From Craspedostauros australis (lineage: Eukaryota > Bacillariophyta > Bacillariophyceae > Mastogloiales > Achnanthaceae), in contig JAMXDE010000024.1 of assembly GCA_026770025.1 (NCBI GenBank), forward strand, positions 496,001 through 560,000: a stretch of DNA of 64,000 bases. The letters run 5' to 3'. Below are positions 21,401 to 32,331 of the stretch, piece by piece. Position numbers and translations under genes: made by a program. The notes beneath the pieces were generated by a model. It did not search any database. It saw nothing but the letters and a program-made list of their open reading frames with translations, and was not told the DNA's origin. Numbering within the stretch: position 1 is the first letter of the stretch; every line of letters begins with the position of its first letter.

Positions 21401-22462
21401 CGACGCCCATTGCAGATCATCCAGCACCATGACCACGGGACGGTGTCGCGATGAGATGAGGGTCAAGAACTGGGTGAAGGTGTACTGAAACCGATTCCAC
21501 GACGTGTCCGTTGATGACACCTGCGGCAGCTGCGACTGTTGCGCACTCGCCGACGTCATGGGCGTCATGCAGCTCTCGTCGTCGCCGAAGAGGATGGACA
21601 GCGCTGGCACGAATGCGGTGAGGACATCCTTCTGCTGGGTTGTGAATTGGCTCGATTTGACGATGGTGCGCAGCCGTTGCAGCTCCGATGGGTGGCTCAT
21701 GCTGTGGCGTTGTCGCTGGTCCTTCTTTTCGTTGTCATCTGATGACGATGCTTGTGTATTGGCATGTGTATTGGCATTTGTATTGGCATGGCCATCGATA
21801 TGTGAATCCATCCGTGCATCGATGTTGAGATCGTCATCGTCGTCATCCGTCGTCTCATCCGACCTCTCCGCACTGCCAACCTCCTTGATGGGCGTGAGCG
21901 GCGCATGCGACGACGACAGCTGCTTGCACCAATCCGACAGCGCCTGCGTGATGGCGCAGAAGGGATTGCCTTCCTGGTTCTCCTGGAACTTGCCCTTGAG
22001 CACTCGCACGCGTCTCGTCTTGCCCGCCAGCAGCTGGCCGCAGAAGGTGTCGACGAGCCTGGACTTGCCGCTGCCGCTGGTGCCCCACACGAAGGCGGCC
22101 GGCACGATGACCGTCTTGTTGGACTTGCGATGCTTCGCCTTGGAATGCCGCTTCATGCGATCGAAGACGCGATGCAAGGTCTGCAGCTCATCGTCACGTC
22201 CGAAGAAGGCATCGCGCGCGCCAAACAGAGTGTTGGGCAGCTCTGTGTCAAGTTCCGTCTCATTGTACCCATCGTCGTAGAAGTCGTGGCCCGACGTCAA
22301 CACGCTGTCGTGCAGGCGGAACGATGGCTTCGTGGTCAGATGCCGACGCTGCACGCTGCCTTCCGCGCAGCCATAGGATGTGTCGGACGTCTCGGATGTC
22401 AAGGACAGCATCGATGTGGAGGCCGACGATCCATGCGATGGTTTGCGGCGCGCGTTCGTCAT
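18413..22462 (-). CDS. STAND/AAA-type signalling ATPase with helical-repeat C-terminus
   Basis: A single uninterrupted frame of 1,349 residues from an ATG at 22462. A Walker A loop GTSGSGKS is at residues 127-134 and a Walker B-like VVMVLDDLQWAS at about 343-354, as in the AAA_16/STAND group. The block YRFAHDRIQQAARDL (about 617-631) is the hallmark found after the ATPase in large bacterial and fungal hybrid sensor kinases and in related protist proteins. The following 600 residues read as alpha-helical, TPR-like repeats. No kinase, cyclase or GAF domain follows, and the C-terminus is Ser-rich. A low-complexity Asp/His/Asn/Thr insert (about 205-240) splits the ATPase domain. It is probably a cytosolic nucleotide-driven scaffold or switch in signalling. 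The partner and signal are unknown. The 3' end faces the receptor gene. Confidence 0.75.
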   Translation of the reverse strand: MTNARRKPSHGSSASTSMLSLTSETSDTSYGCAEGSVQRRHLTTKPSFRLHDSVLTSGHDFYDDGYNETELDTELPNTLFGARDAFFGRDDELQTLHRVFDRMKRHSKAKHRKSNKTVIVPAAFVWGTSGSGKSRLVDTFCGQLLAGKTRRVRVLKGKFQENQEGNPFCAITQALSDWCKQLSSSHAPLTPIKEVGSAERSDETTDDDDDDLNIDARMDSHIDGHANTNANTHANTQASSSDDNEKKDQRQRHSMSHPSELQRLRTIVKSSQFTTQQKDVLTAFVPALSILFGDDESCMTPMTSASAQQSQLPQVSSTDTSWNRFQYTFTQFLTLISSRHRPVVMVLDDLQWASQECMDLMSTAIHQPHFLWIGTIRQETDPKSPGEVMDLDADLPFMRLLRDVQAQCATESPDPTATPYTNIHLQNFSQHELRDWVAQVFDQDDDVVDETTELLHKQTAGNIFHTMQLLQDMERTKALTYSRITFQWEIDPAMLSAMQRNGDTGRSSDISGGDIHAAASNVVHLVSSKLRSLPVPLQRALVLASYIRSSFELDVLQAVWDYEAQNGPTGGDILITTPHAVTSENIDNAQPEKSLVDWLEQAVLEGLLANSIGGASYRFAHDRIQQAARDLVPFGEVRTKLRLRIGQCLWDLCSTSSTPSMDDASISVDDSSIVFIAADHLNCVPSKDHLASARQNLQVGEHALQIAALVPAATYLQLANTALRKVRGDPWQDHYDLTIRLVRARCDIELSLNRFDLGYSLGHELLDHARSIHDKLPTYVAMASALGQQDEHAKGLRLAQQGAQICGEYPKRWYALHVLPQLLSIKAYLKKTTMEEFFAQNPVTKDPKTMLAMDFLRQIIIRAYSSQDMVSWALAIVRVLQITRRDGICEPSAGALNAFAMMQMTSGDSAGARRSSELAKEILRRLGSHSKSVGWVYYAAAMYIDSYSKPWDQVSQDLRYAYKSGMAVGDFELAVLSQNGNIYSSFFNGRPLTEVVPAATALLEHMEMYKIESYKGLISEMLTLYKCMQGTIELDWDTLLNVKKYDHAVPFVRGSAYWGRLYIAVYFGKFEHAETMDALFRASKIHDRAYTLVTSVAILGGVMASYRYRQTRKVKYLKMLRQRKRELKKICETQGKNGLHRYLILRAEWKAIKVGNTDPMMVETCYNKAIKQARDGNCLHEAGLACELAGEHFLRTSKSSKDDINEVDQARRIRGYFTQALGFYEIWGAVPKYEIFRNAYGSYIDEERVEDMKTRTSLVGQVKSLAFWEESQQFHSQSSTTGQDLMSEYTPGRSQSQTGTSFMSMTDMSKSPRSSTGTMQRRSTSMTGEEGGDDTALADDNLSVLTDKS

Positions 22463-24656
22463 TGTCTCCTGTTATACTATGTTGTTGACGGGTGCCTGCA
22501 ATGGCGTCTTGGGAGGTATTCTATTATAATAGTTATAATAGTTATAACAGTTACAATAGTTATAATCCTATATGACCTATCAAGGCGTCCGACCTGTGTT
22601 ATAGTCAGAAGTGAAGGATGAAGGATGAAGAGCGAGGATCGGGATTGCTTCAGCCCATCGCGAGGTGATGGTTGGCCCAGCGTGTGCTATGTTGGTACCG
22701 TGGTTCGCGCTGTTCCCGTTGTTGTCGAGCGCGGAATTACTGCTCACAGAGTGGATGGAGGAATGTCCCTCACAGTTGTCTCCCCATCGTTCGCGCATTG
22801 CCACCGTCACTCGTACAGGAGCGCATACAATAAATGAACGCCGCGGGAGACTTCGACAAGGCTTCACTGTGTCATCGTCGAACCCAATCCTACACCTCAC
22901 GTGACGATGAGCGAATGGGCATTTACGCACTCCTGTGTCCTGACATTTATCAGCCTCCATTGCTGGTCATTTCTCTCTGGGGCACTTGCCGACCAGGTAC
23001 TCGTAGTATTGAAGAACGCGCAAAGCGCAAAGAGGCACAGCGACAACAGCGACAACGGCGACCAACCATCTCATTTTGCGCACACGTCAGCAACAACAAA
23101 CCGCGAAGATGAAACCACGCAACCACGCCTCAACGCGACGCCATGAGAATGAGCAATGCAGATTGCGATGTGCCACACTACACACACTTCATCCATCCTT
23201 CACCTACCAGAGCTACACCACAATACATATCCCCCCGATGTATACATTGATCACGATGATAGCAACGCAACGTTAGGCGTGCAAATGGTATAGCCGAGAT
23301 GCATGTTGCACATGTCAGAGCTGTGTTGGTTGTGATTCCCTTGAAACGACGAGAGAGCAGAACTGAAATTGAATCACAAGGCTTGTTGCTCGGAGCTTTC
23401 TATTCATTGATGAGAGACATGCGATGTCTAGCGTGCAAGTGATTCAGACACATCGTGCGCACCTTTCACCTCGCTCTTCAACATTGCTAAGGCCTGTTGA
23501 ATAATCTAGACATGTAGATGAAGTCTTTCAATGACCTGTCCATTCCTGTCATAGTCCGATAACATCCACGATTCATAACGACCATTGTCGTCCGATCAGT
23601 AGAGGTTGCGGTAAATCATATAATGATTGTTGTTATATCCTATCGGTGATGTTACGGCATCCTTGTTCTCTCGCCGCGCATACAAGTGGACTGCATCACG
23701 TTCCACAAAGACACCAGTGCCAACATCAGCATCGTCGCCACAATCACCATCAGTGCTCCAATGAGCTGAGTACTTTGAATCTCACGTCATCAAGTTCCCA
23801 GTGCGAGTTCGTGGCGCGTTTCCGGTGCTTCGTCCTTTCACTGCCTGATATTTGGTGCCCTGCCAGCGGTATGGTGTGGCATCACTGTCTTGATCGGAGA
23901 CGTGCGATTCCTGTTCCACCATTTGCCATCTCCGAACTTCGCGATCGTCATCTGTTTCTACGAGTGCTCTGCTGGCGTTCGTGCTTGTCTGGAGGCGGCA
24001 CGCTGCTTCGTGGCAACTCAAGACCATCGAATGGCGATTCTTTCTTCGTTAGATTCAGATGTTGGTGTGATAGTTGGTGCATCATTTGCTGCCCGCGTTT
24101 CTCCGTTTCATAGTACGCCATCAGCAGCCTGTTCCGCACATGAAAGAAAAGCCGATTTCGCCCGACGCACAATTGATAAAATATCTTCAATGTTCATCGC
24201 GTCGGGCGAATCGTGTGACCGGATTGATAAAAAGCAAGCGAAACAATCACCCAACAACATCCTTCACCGAAGAACGAAGTCATCCATACAAGAACAACAT
24301 GACGTGAGATCATCTCCCGCCCACGATCAACATGTGCGACTACTTCCACCATTACAGTACATTCCGCTGCTCTCCTCTGTTATCGAGGACAATTACTCCT
24401 ATCTCCATCAACACATCCATGCATCTCACGAACTCCAACCTACCACAACGTTTGCCTGACGACGAGAGAACAATACTCTGGTTTTGAAAGAACATTCGTG
24501 TGTGCTATGCCAATTCGTTCAAAGAGGTTTTAATCTACAAGTACTTGTATGTGGGTGATGGCGCGCCGTGCAGTCCGGAAAGGCACCACCGCGGGCAAAG
24601 GTATCAACAAAGTTCCCGACCGCAACGTCCGATCAATTCTCCAGACCTGCACAGCT
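22463..24656. other. Intergenic, no supported gene
   Basis: Contains the promoter side of the ATPase gene (with the tandem repeat at 22513-22570) and the 3' side of the dehydrogenase gene. Frames at 23646-24113 and 23890-24459 (plus) and two on the minus strand overlap in the same interval. None shows a domain, and I treat them as chance. Confidence 0.45.
22513..22570 (+). repeat. ATAATAGTT-type tandem repeat
   Basis: Five or six imperfect copies of a nine-base unit (TATAATAGT and variants with C) lie 50-110 bp upstream of the ATPase start codon. They fall in its promoter or 5' leader. No function can be read from the sequence. Confidence 0.8.
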
Positions 24657-25703
24657 TCAGATTCCAAAATCTTCTTCGATGCATTCCTCTGAATAGTCCC
24701 AAAGTTCGGATGCCAGGTTGGCATCGTTGCCATTGCCGAATGCCTGCGTCTTGCGCGGTGGTCCCTTGTCCTCACCGGACGAAGCTGGGCCGTAGAAATC
24801 GCCGTTGGATGCTCCTTCAGAAACCGCTGCCATCAGCAACGGCAGCGATCCGTCGGCGGCGCTCTGCGCGTAGTCCCTGCCCACGATCTTCCAATTGGGA
24901 TAGGCGTCGCCGGCGACGTTGTGCAGGTTGGTGCTGGCGATGCCAGGATGGCACGTCAGCGCGATGATCTCGTCGGTCATGTCCTGCTTCTGGATTCGTT
25001 CTTTCAATCCCAATGTGAAGAGGACGTTGCAGAGCTTGGACATGCCGTATCGTGCCCAGCGATCGTGCATAGCGAAGCCAACGAACATCGGGAAGAAGAT
25101 CCAGTTGATGACAACGTTCTTGCCGAAGATGCCGTAGGTGTACGTCGGTTTCTCCATGCGGTTCCTGTCGAATGTGGTACCCATGAGGTGGTGGAACATG
25201 GAGGAGTGGTTGATAACGCGGGCTTGACCGTCCGTCTTGACGAGCTTGTCCCAAAGGAGCTTCGTGAGGAGGAAGTGGGACAGATGGTTGGTTTGGAACT
25301 GAATGTCGTGGCCGTCCTTGGACTCGACCAATTGCTGTGCCATGACGCCGGCGTTGTTGAGCAGCAGATCGAGGCGATCGTACTTGGCGTTGAATTTCTT
25401 GGCGAAAGACCGAACGGAGGCGAGGTCCATGTTGTCCATGCGGATGATGTCGATCATCGCACCCTTGTGCAGATCCATGATCTCGGCCTTGGCATGCGCC
25501 GCCTTCTTTTCGTTGCGGCAGGCCATGACGATGGTGCAGTGCTTGGAGGCCAGGGCGGCGGCCGCCCAGAAGCCGGTACCGCTGTTGGCACCCGTGATGA
25601 TGGCGACCTTGCCCGTCATGTCGGGGATGTTGTCCTTGATCCAGGCGTCGTAATGGACGTTGGGGACGGTGAAACCGTGATTTGCTTCGTCGGATCGAGA
25701 CAT
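24657..25703 (-). CDS. Short-chain dehydrogenase/reductase, retinol-dehydrogenase-like
   Basis: 348 residues from an ATG at 25703. The Rossmann motif TGANSGTG (residues 37-44) binds NAD(P), NNAG (116-119) stabilises the central sheet, a Ser pair follows in VINHSSM (about 167-168), and YGMSK supplies the catalytic Tyr 219 and Lys 223. The spacing from Ser to Tyr (about 51 residues) is longer than usual because of a hydrophobic insert (VVINWIFFPMFVGFAM), which may dock to a membrane. The arrangement is closest to the retinol dehydrogenase, WWOX and protochlorophyllide reductase branch, so oxidation or reduction of a lipid-like alcohol or ketone is plausible. The substrate cannot be told. It is one exon, lying alone between two intergenic stretches. 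Confidence 0.88.
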   Translation of the reverse strand: MSRSDEANHGFTVPNVHYDAWIKDNIPDMTGKVAIITGANSGTGFWAAAALASKHCTIVMACRNEKKAAHAKAEIMDLHKGAMIDIIRMDNMDLASVRSFAKKFNAKYDRLDLLLNNAGVMAQQLVESKDGHDIQFQTNHLSHFLLTKLLWDKLVKTDGQARVINHSSMFHHLMGTTFDRNRMEKPTYTYGIFGKNVVINWIFFPMFVGFAMHDRWARYGMSKLCNVLFTLGLKERIQKQDMTDEIIALTCHPGIASTNLHNVAGDAYPNWKIVGRDYAQSAADGSLPLLMAAVSEGASNGDFYGPASSGEDKGPPRKTQAFGNGNDANLASELWDYSEECIEEDFGI

Positions 25704-27579
25704 AGTGTGATGTGATGTGTTGTTTGTGTTTTATTTGTGTGCTGTTTGTGTGGTGCGGTGTGATGTGCGGTTTGCTTTTCACTTGGCGCTGATTTTGAAT
25801 TGTGAGCTTTTGGTTTGTGCGATTGTGAATGAGTTCATTGCGCTATTCCCTATCTCAGCGGTAGAGTGAGCCGCCCGCGTTGTGCTGGAGACCGAACTGC
25901 ATCGCATTGCTCATTTCCACACGCTTCATTGCTTCATTCCGACACTGTTTTGCACGTTGCGCCGCCGAGCCATCCTCGCACACCTCCTCTTGCTCGTACA
26001 ATCGCTTCACCGACCCCAAACGACCTTCACTCGTCTCTCCTTCGCGTTCGTTCATCCGCTCTTCCGTTGACTGTGAGGGATGTCTTCATCGTGCGCAGCT
26101 GGTGGGATTCGCGTCAATCAGCGCAAACGATGTTCGGTTGTTCCAGTTCCTTGGGCGAAGCGGCACAAAATGTGAAGAGAAATCGTCGGTGACGATTCCA
26201 TGACGTCCGTTGCTTCGACATCCATTCGTGGATAGGCATACTCGTGATTGAATTTCGAACGAATGACCGTGAGCATGTCAGACCAAACAAGTGACACATA
26301 GAGGCGATTTGAAGACTCTTCAAGAAGACTAGAGAACGAAACGCCACTGAATCATATCGCGAGATGACTGTGAGCAAGATTCTGTTCTCTCTGTTTGCGA
26401 CTTTCTGTCTCGTCTCTCGTGCGTATTGGTACGAGAAGAAGACGTGCTCGGAATAGGTCTCGGAGTTGCCGTTTGGTCGTTTCTGAGGTATGGCGCCACA
26501 CTTCAAGTTTGTAAGGGGGCAGTACAATGGGAGTGTCGAGTGGGATTCATTGCACAATCATGAGGACTGACCACGATGAGAATGGAATGCACTGGAACGT
26601 GAAGCACAACGCAACATGAACATGTCGACAGCGCCACATGACAACAATCTCATGTTCACACAGCAATCGTCAAAGCCAAAGCCAAAACCAAACCAAAGTC
26701 CATGAAAGGCAACGATAAATGTTGCGAAAGGATGTCGTTGCGAAGCGATACTGGTGACCACACGATGGCCATCCTGAAACCGCCGATTTACGAGCTCCAA
26801 GAGCAAGATTGCTCTGCGTATCATTGATGAGATGTGCATGAAGGACGCCATCCTTGTTCTAACCTGGGTGTGTGGTACTTTCCCAAAGGAGTTCCATACT
26901 CTGTTCCACTCCCTCGACTTGATTTCGCTGCGAACCACGGCAAATCTGCACTTGCGTGGACGTGGTGATGACGTGAACCTATGCATGTGTGTTGGTGGCT
27001 GCGTTTGGTGCGCCGTTTTCATTGGGGAACATCGGTCATCTTCATTGGTGTAAAAGGCTTCCTGTTTTCGTTCCAAAACCGCATCGAATGTGGTGGCGGC
27101 GATGACGTGGTTGAAGTTATCCCATGTTGCGAACACCAATTGCTAAATACGATGTGTGTGCAACGTCATTTGTTGAACACAACGAGGACCAATACGATGA
27201 TTTGGCCACATCTTTTGGCAATTGCACGGGTTTGGCGCAAACAACAGCGCCCCAACTTGTCGCGCAAAGCCATCTTGTTGCTACATGTATTACCGTGGTT
27301 CAGGTGCAGCGGTTGTTGTTGCGGTTGGATGAGGACGGAAAGCGACACGGATACCTGGTCAACGCATGCGGAAATGAGTGAAGAGCAGCACGTGAGCAAG
27401 AATCACAAATTCAGCATCAACGCATCGAAACGGACTGTGCTGCATTGTCGTCTTGGACTCTCTGCTATACTGGACGACTATCTTTGAGCAACGATCGCAT
27501 CCAGCACGGCAAGAAGCAGAGCACGATCGTCTCTGGGAAGCCCATCATCAGTGTTCGAAAGGAGAACGATCTCGCAAAG
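25704..27579. other. Intergenic, no supported gene
   Basis: Probable divergent promoter space between the dehydrogenase (-) and the first cyclase-PDE gene (+). Frames such as 26558-27139 minus and 26981-27487 plus overlap and lack motifs. The frame of the cyclase gene's first exon is open to 27445 but without an ATG before 27580. Confidence 0.5.
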
Positions 27580-30500
27580 ATGACGCAGTCTCACTCTTTC
27601 AATCACAACAACGACGGCAGCAATGCTCACATTCATGTTGCCCATCACCTTTCCAGAGAGCAGAGTCCGCAACAGCAACAAGAAGACAGCGTCGTCGCGC
27701 GATCGAACCATCAGGAGACGCAGGCAGCCATCGGTTCGTTGGACGCGTGCGAGCAAGAAACCGTGCAACCGCTGACTGGCATTGAAAGACACCACAATAC
27801 TAACGACAACGGCCAACACCCGACGATCGATCTCAAGGACATTCCGTTGCCGCAGCGCCCAGATCTGCGCCGTGGACGACTCCTGTCGATCGGCAGCAAC
27901 ATGACGGACGATCCCAAGCGCGGTCCCACGTCGGTGTGCACCGATGATGAAGAATCGAGCCCAGAACATGAACCTGCAGAGTATGCCGCCGACGAAACGA
28001 GATGGCTCAACTGTTCCAAGCTCCTCTTCTTTTTGGTGCTGGCCGTGGCCGCAGCGTCGTCCTCCATCGCGGTCTTCCTCATCTCGTCCCGCGATGAGAA
28101 TCGGGCTTACGAAACGCGGGTGAGTGGAGTGTTGTTATTAGTGGAGTGTTATTGGGAGTGGAGTGGAGTGAAGTGTCGGAGGGGGTTCATGTGCTCTGCT
28201 GCCATTGCACATGTTATGCTGCACAGCCACAATGCACACCACGTGGTCTCGTGAGCCGTAACTCTTGTGTTCGAAGGGGTTCTAACGATCATGATGAAAT
28301 GTCATTGTCATTCACCATCTTCAACTCACGCATCCTCACATTCGTCACTCAACGTTCATTCAATGTTCCTCATCACCACCATTCTGTGCCACGCCAACAA
28401 CACGCCAACAACACACCAATAACATGCCTACGACTACGCACGAGTATTGCAGTTCCGAGACTTTGCCAACGAAATCATCGCCGTCTCCAACTTGAACGCA
28501 CGCTTCGTCGTGCGCACGTACGAGACCGTCAGCTTGCAAATGACAGCATCCATCCACAGAGACAAGCGCGACCAATGGCCCATGGTCTACATCGAAGGCT
28601 TCGAGGGACGCGGCCAGCAGCTCATCAACACAACGGAGACCACCTACACGGCCATCACACCCATCGTTCCCGTCGATCAGAGATCGCAGTATGAACGCTA
28701 CGTGCGCGACAACAGCTCCGAATGGATCCAGGAATCGCTGGACTTTGTGCAGCGCACCGATCTGCAGGTGCAACCGCATCCTCACATTTTCGCATTCAAC
28801 GACAACAACGAGAAGGTGGAGCCGAGTCCCACCACGTCCGGCGTCTTCCTTCCCATCGCGCAGATCGCGCCCATCGTGCCGCTGGCACAGTTCCTCAACC
28901 TCAACGGCATCAACGATGCGCTCAGCCGACCCATCTTGAAGCGCGTCCTGGAGACCAAAGCCACCGTGCTGTCCACCATCGCCACCAACTCCGGCAGCCT
29001 GCTGCCCAACGCATCGCCATCGAGCCTCGTCGTGACGCCCATCTGGCGCACCATCAACGGCCGCCGGGATGTCGTGGCCACCATCGTCGGCAACATACTC
29101 TGGACGGGATACTTCCGCAACCTCGTGCCCGACAACATCGATCCCATCTACCTCGTCGTGCGCAGCGCGTGCAAGCAGGAATTCACCTACCTCGTCGAAG
29201 GACCCAACGTCAGCTACGTCGGCGAAGGCGACCTCTATCCCTCCATCCGCATCGGCCGCAGGAAGGTCAAGGATCTCGAGGTCGACGGCGCCTTCGAAGC
29301 CTTCGAGACCCTCGACGGTTGCGAGTACACGCTGCACGTCTTTCCCTCCAAGGCCTTTTACGAGACCTACAACACGTCGGAACCCGTCACGAACGCCATC
29401 ACGGTCGCTGTCACGTTCCTCGTCACGGCCGCCGTTTTCGTCTTGTATGATTACTTCGTCGAGCGGCGGCAGACGGCCGTCGTCAAGACGGCCAAGAAGT
29501 CCGATGCCATTGTCAGTTCCCTGTTTCCAGCCAACGTGCGCGATCGGCTCATGAATGACGAGCGCAGTCGCCGTGTCGTGCCGCAACAGCAGCCGACGGC
29601 ACCGCAGGTTGCCAAGTCGAAACCCATTGCAGATCTCTTTCCGCGGGCCACCGTGCTATTTGCGGATATCAGCGGGTTTACTGGTACGTATGTCGTGTGT
29701 TGTCGTCGATGCTGTTGTTTGTTGGTGGGGTGAGTGAGTGAGTGCAAGAATGGATGGATGGAATATATCACTCACTTGTCTCTCTCTCTCTCTCTCTCTT
29801 TATGGTGCTATCATACACACATTCACTCAAACGAAACTACTCCACTAATATGCATTCTGCATTCATCACAGCCTGGTCCAGCATGCGAGAACCAGAACAG
29901 GTCTTCGAGCTGCTGGAATCGCTGTACAACAGCTTCGACAAGATCGCCAGACGTTTGGATGTTTTCAAAGTCGAGACCATCGGTGATTGCTACGTCGCTG
30001 TGGCGGGTCTGCCGGAACCCAACCCGCACCACGCCCTCATCATGACGCGCTTTGCGAAGTACTGCATGATCAAGATGCGAGAGGTGGTGCACCGCTTGGC
30101 CGTGCAACTGGGGCCGGACACGAAGGACCTCTCCTTGCGATCGGGTTTGCATTCCGGACCCGTCACGGCCGGAGTTCTGCGCGGGGACAAGTCGCGATTC
30201 CAGCTGTTCGGTGACACGGTCAACACGGCGGCTCGCATGGAACAGACTGGCGTGCGGGGGCGCATCCACATCTCGCAGGAGACGGCCAACGATCTCATCC
30301 ACGATGGCAAGCACAACTGGATCGTCGAACGCGCCGACAAGGTCATGGCCAAGGGCAAGGGGGAGCTGCAAACGTACTGGGTCATCATGGGCAACGAACC
30401 GCTCGAGTCCAAGTCGGATTCCAGCACGACGCGCGACAGCGAGGAGAGCCATCCCATCGCGGCGGCTTCCACGCGCAGCGCAATCGATCGACGACCACCG

Positions 30501-31859
30501 ACGATCGAACTGCGCGTCGAACAGAACATTATGCTGCGCGGAGATGGCAGCGGCCCGGCCACGATGCAATCCGCCGCCAACAGCCTGGAGGTGCAGTGGA
30601 ACGTCGACGTGCTCAAGCACATGCTGCAGCGTGTTGTGGCGGGCCGCGATCCCAATCGGCGCATCGATGTCGACCAGATCAACGAGCTCCGCATCGATCG
30701 CGACGTGGATGCGACGGTGCTGGACGAGATGACGGAGGTCATCCATCTGCCAGGCCAGTGCGCGCAGCACAACATCGATCCCAACGCCGTCGCGCTGGGC
30801 CCGGCCGTGGTGGAGCAAACCGAGGACTTTGTCGAGACCGTCGCTTCGATGTACCGCCGAAATCCATTCCACAACTTCTCGCATGCCAGCCACGTCGTGC
30901 AGTCCACGGTGAAGCTGCTGTCGCGTATCGTGCGCACGGATACCATCGACTACGAGCACATGATGTTCAAGGAGAAGCAGAACACGACGATGCACAACTT
31001 CTCGTTCGGCATCACGTCCGATCCCTTGATCCAGCTGGCCTGCGTGATAGCGGCGCTGATCCACGACCTCGACCATCCCGGCGTGCCCAACGCGCAGCTC
31101 ATCAAGGAGCAGAAACGATTGGCGCAGGCCTACCGCAACCAGAGCATCGCGGAACAGAACTCGCTCGATTTGGCCTGGGATCTGCTGATGGAAGATCGGT
31201 ACAAGGATCTGCGCGCCTGCATCTACACGACGCAGGACGAGATGGAGCGGTTCCGCCAGCTGCTCGTGAACGCGGTGATTGCGACGGATGTGATGGACAA
31301 GGAGCTGAACAGCTTGCGCAAGGCCCGGTGGCACAAGGCGTTTATGTCGTCTTCGCCCGCCGATCTGCAGCAGGTGGCGCCGTGCGGTTGCAATGGCACG
31401 CAAAGCAACGAGGACATGAACCGCATGGCGACCATCGTGATTGAGCATCTCATCCAGGCATCCGATGTGTGCCACACCATGCAACACTGGCATATCTACA
31501 CGAAGTGGAATGAGAAGCTGTTCGACGAGATGTACCAGGCCTACCTGTCCGGCAGAGCATCGGAAGATCCATCCAAGACGTGGTACCAGGGGGAGATCGG
31601 GTTCTTCGACTTCTACATCATCCCGTTGGCGAATAAGTTGAGAGAGTGCGGCGTCTTCGGTGTGTCGTCCGATGAGTACTTGAACTACGCGCAGGCCAAT
31701 CGAAAGGAATGGGAGATGCAGGGCCCAGCCGTCGTGGAAGGCTATCTGAGGAAGTACCAGTCGACTGCTGCCACAAACAGCGATGATGACGATACTGATG
31801 ATACTGAGACGAGACCAACAAGCGACGACAGCGAGGATGACATGGGGGATATGGTTTGA
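27580..31859 (+). CDS. Membrane nucleotide cyclase-phosphodiesterase fusion, copy 1
   Basis: Exons 27580-28119, 28453-29683 and 29872-31859 give 1,252 residues. Introns start GTGAGTGG and GTACGT and end GCAG and ACAG; the second splits ISGFT-AW. Order: Ser/Gln-rich cytosolic tail; ETRWLNCSK then helix 1 (about 147-168); extracellular sensor (about 181-490); helix 2 (about 491-515); SDAIVSSLFPANVRDRL linker; class III cyclase from about 570; class I PDE from about 830. The cyclase keeps metal Asp residues in LFADISGF and IGDCY, and the Asn and Arg in NTAAR. KVET has the Glu of guanylate cyclases, but the partner site in FQLFGD is Gln. The PDE has HNFSHASH, HDLDH and the distal Asp in QASDVCH. 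It should make and hydrolyse a cyclic nucleotide under control of an outside signal. cGMP is my preference; cAMP is possible. Confidence 0.9.
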
Positions 31860-32331
31860 TGTGTGTGTGTGAGAGAGAGAGAGATACAGACAGAAATATG
31901 GCATCGAAGTATGCAAGGACAACAATAGCAACGATGTTGATGATAATGACCTTGCTCACAACTAAAGCGAGGGGGAGAGGCAGGGACAGCAATACAATGC
32001 GATACAAAATGATACAACGTATAATAATCTATACAAATACAGTGCATATTGCATGAATACGTATAACAGTATATAATAGAATATGATAGTAGAGTGGAGT
32101 GGAGTATGGCACAAGGTCTGCTTGGATCAACTCGATACCCGTTTGGTCTGCAATCCTGACAAAGGACCAGGAGCGTCCCATCCTGTTCCCACTACAGTAC
32201 TTGAGACGACGCCGCACCGCGTTCACCTCCCCAACACCACAGTCTCCATGGTGCACCTTGCAACGAAGCTAGAGCCTATTTTGCCGAATCTACTCTTGTG
32301 GCTGGTCGTACAAGACTACACGATCACATAA
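31860..32331. other. Intergenic between converging genes
   Basis: Starts with a (TG)n(AG)n run at 31860-31885, probably 3' untranslated sequence of cyclase copy 1, then A/T-rich sequence with many ATA/TATA steps, where 3' ends from both strands meet. No gene is seen. Confidence 0.55.

Noticed and set aside
23646-24459. Overlapping 155- and 189-codon ORFs between the ATPase and the dehydrogenase
   Set aside because: Frames conflict with each other and with minus-strand frames. No motif, no splice pattern and no conserved blocks are seen.
25850-25930. tRNA-like stretch (CTCAGCGGTAGAGTG)
   Set aside because: It resembles an A box, but no matching B box (GGTTCGA-type) or acceptor-stem pairing follows at the right distance.
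29823-31931. 702-codon minus-strand ORF opposite cyclase copy 1 exon 3
   Set aside because: Perfect antisense of a well-supported exon. The composition (His, Val, Asp, Leu rich) is that of a mirrored reading frame, and it has no domain of its own. The same reasoning removes 33263-34987 plus and 44086-45741 plus.
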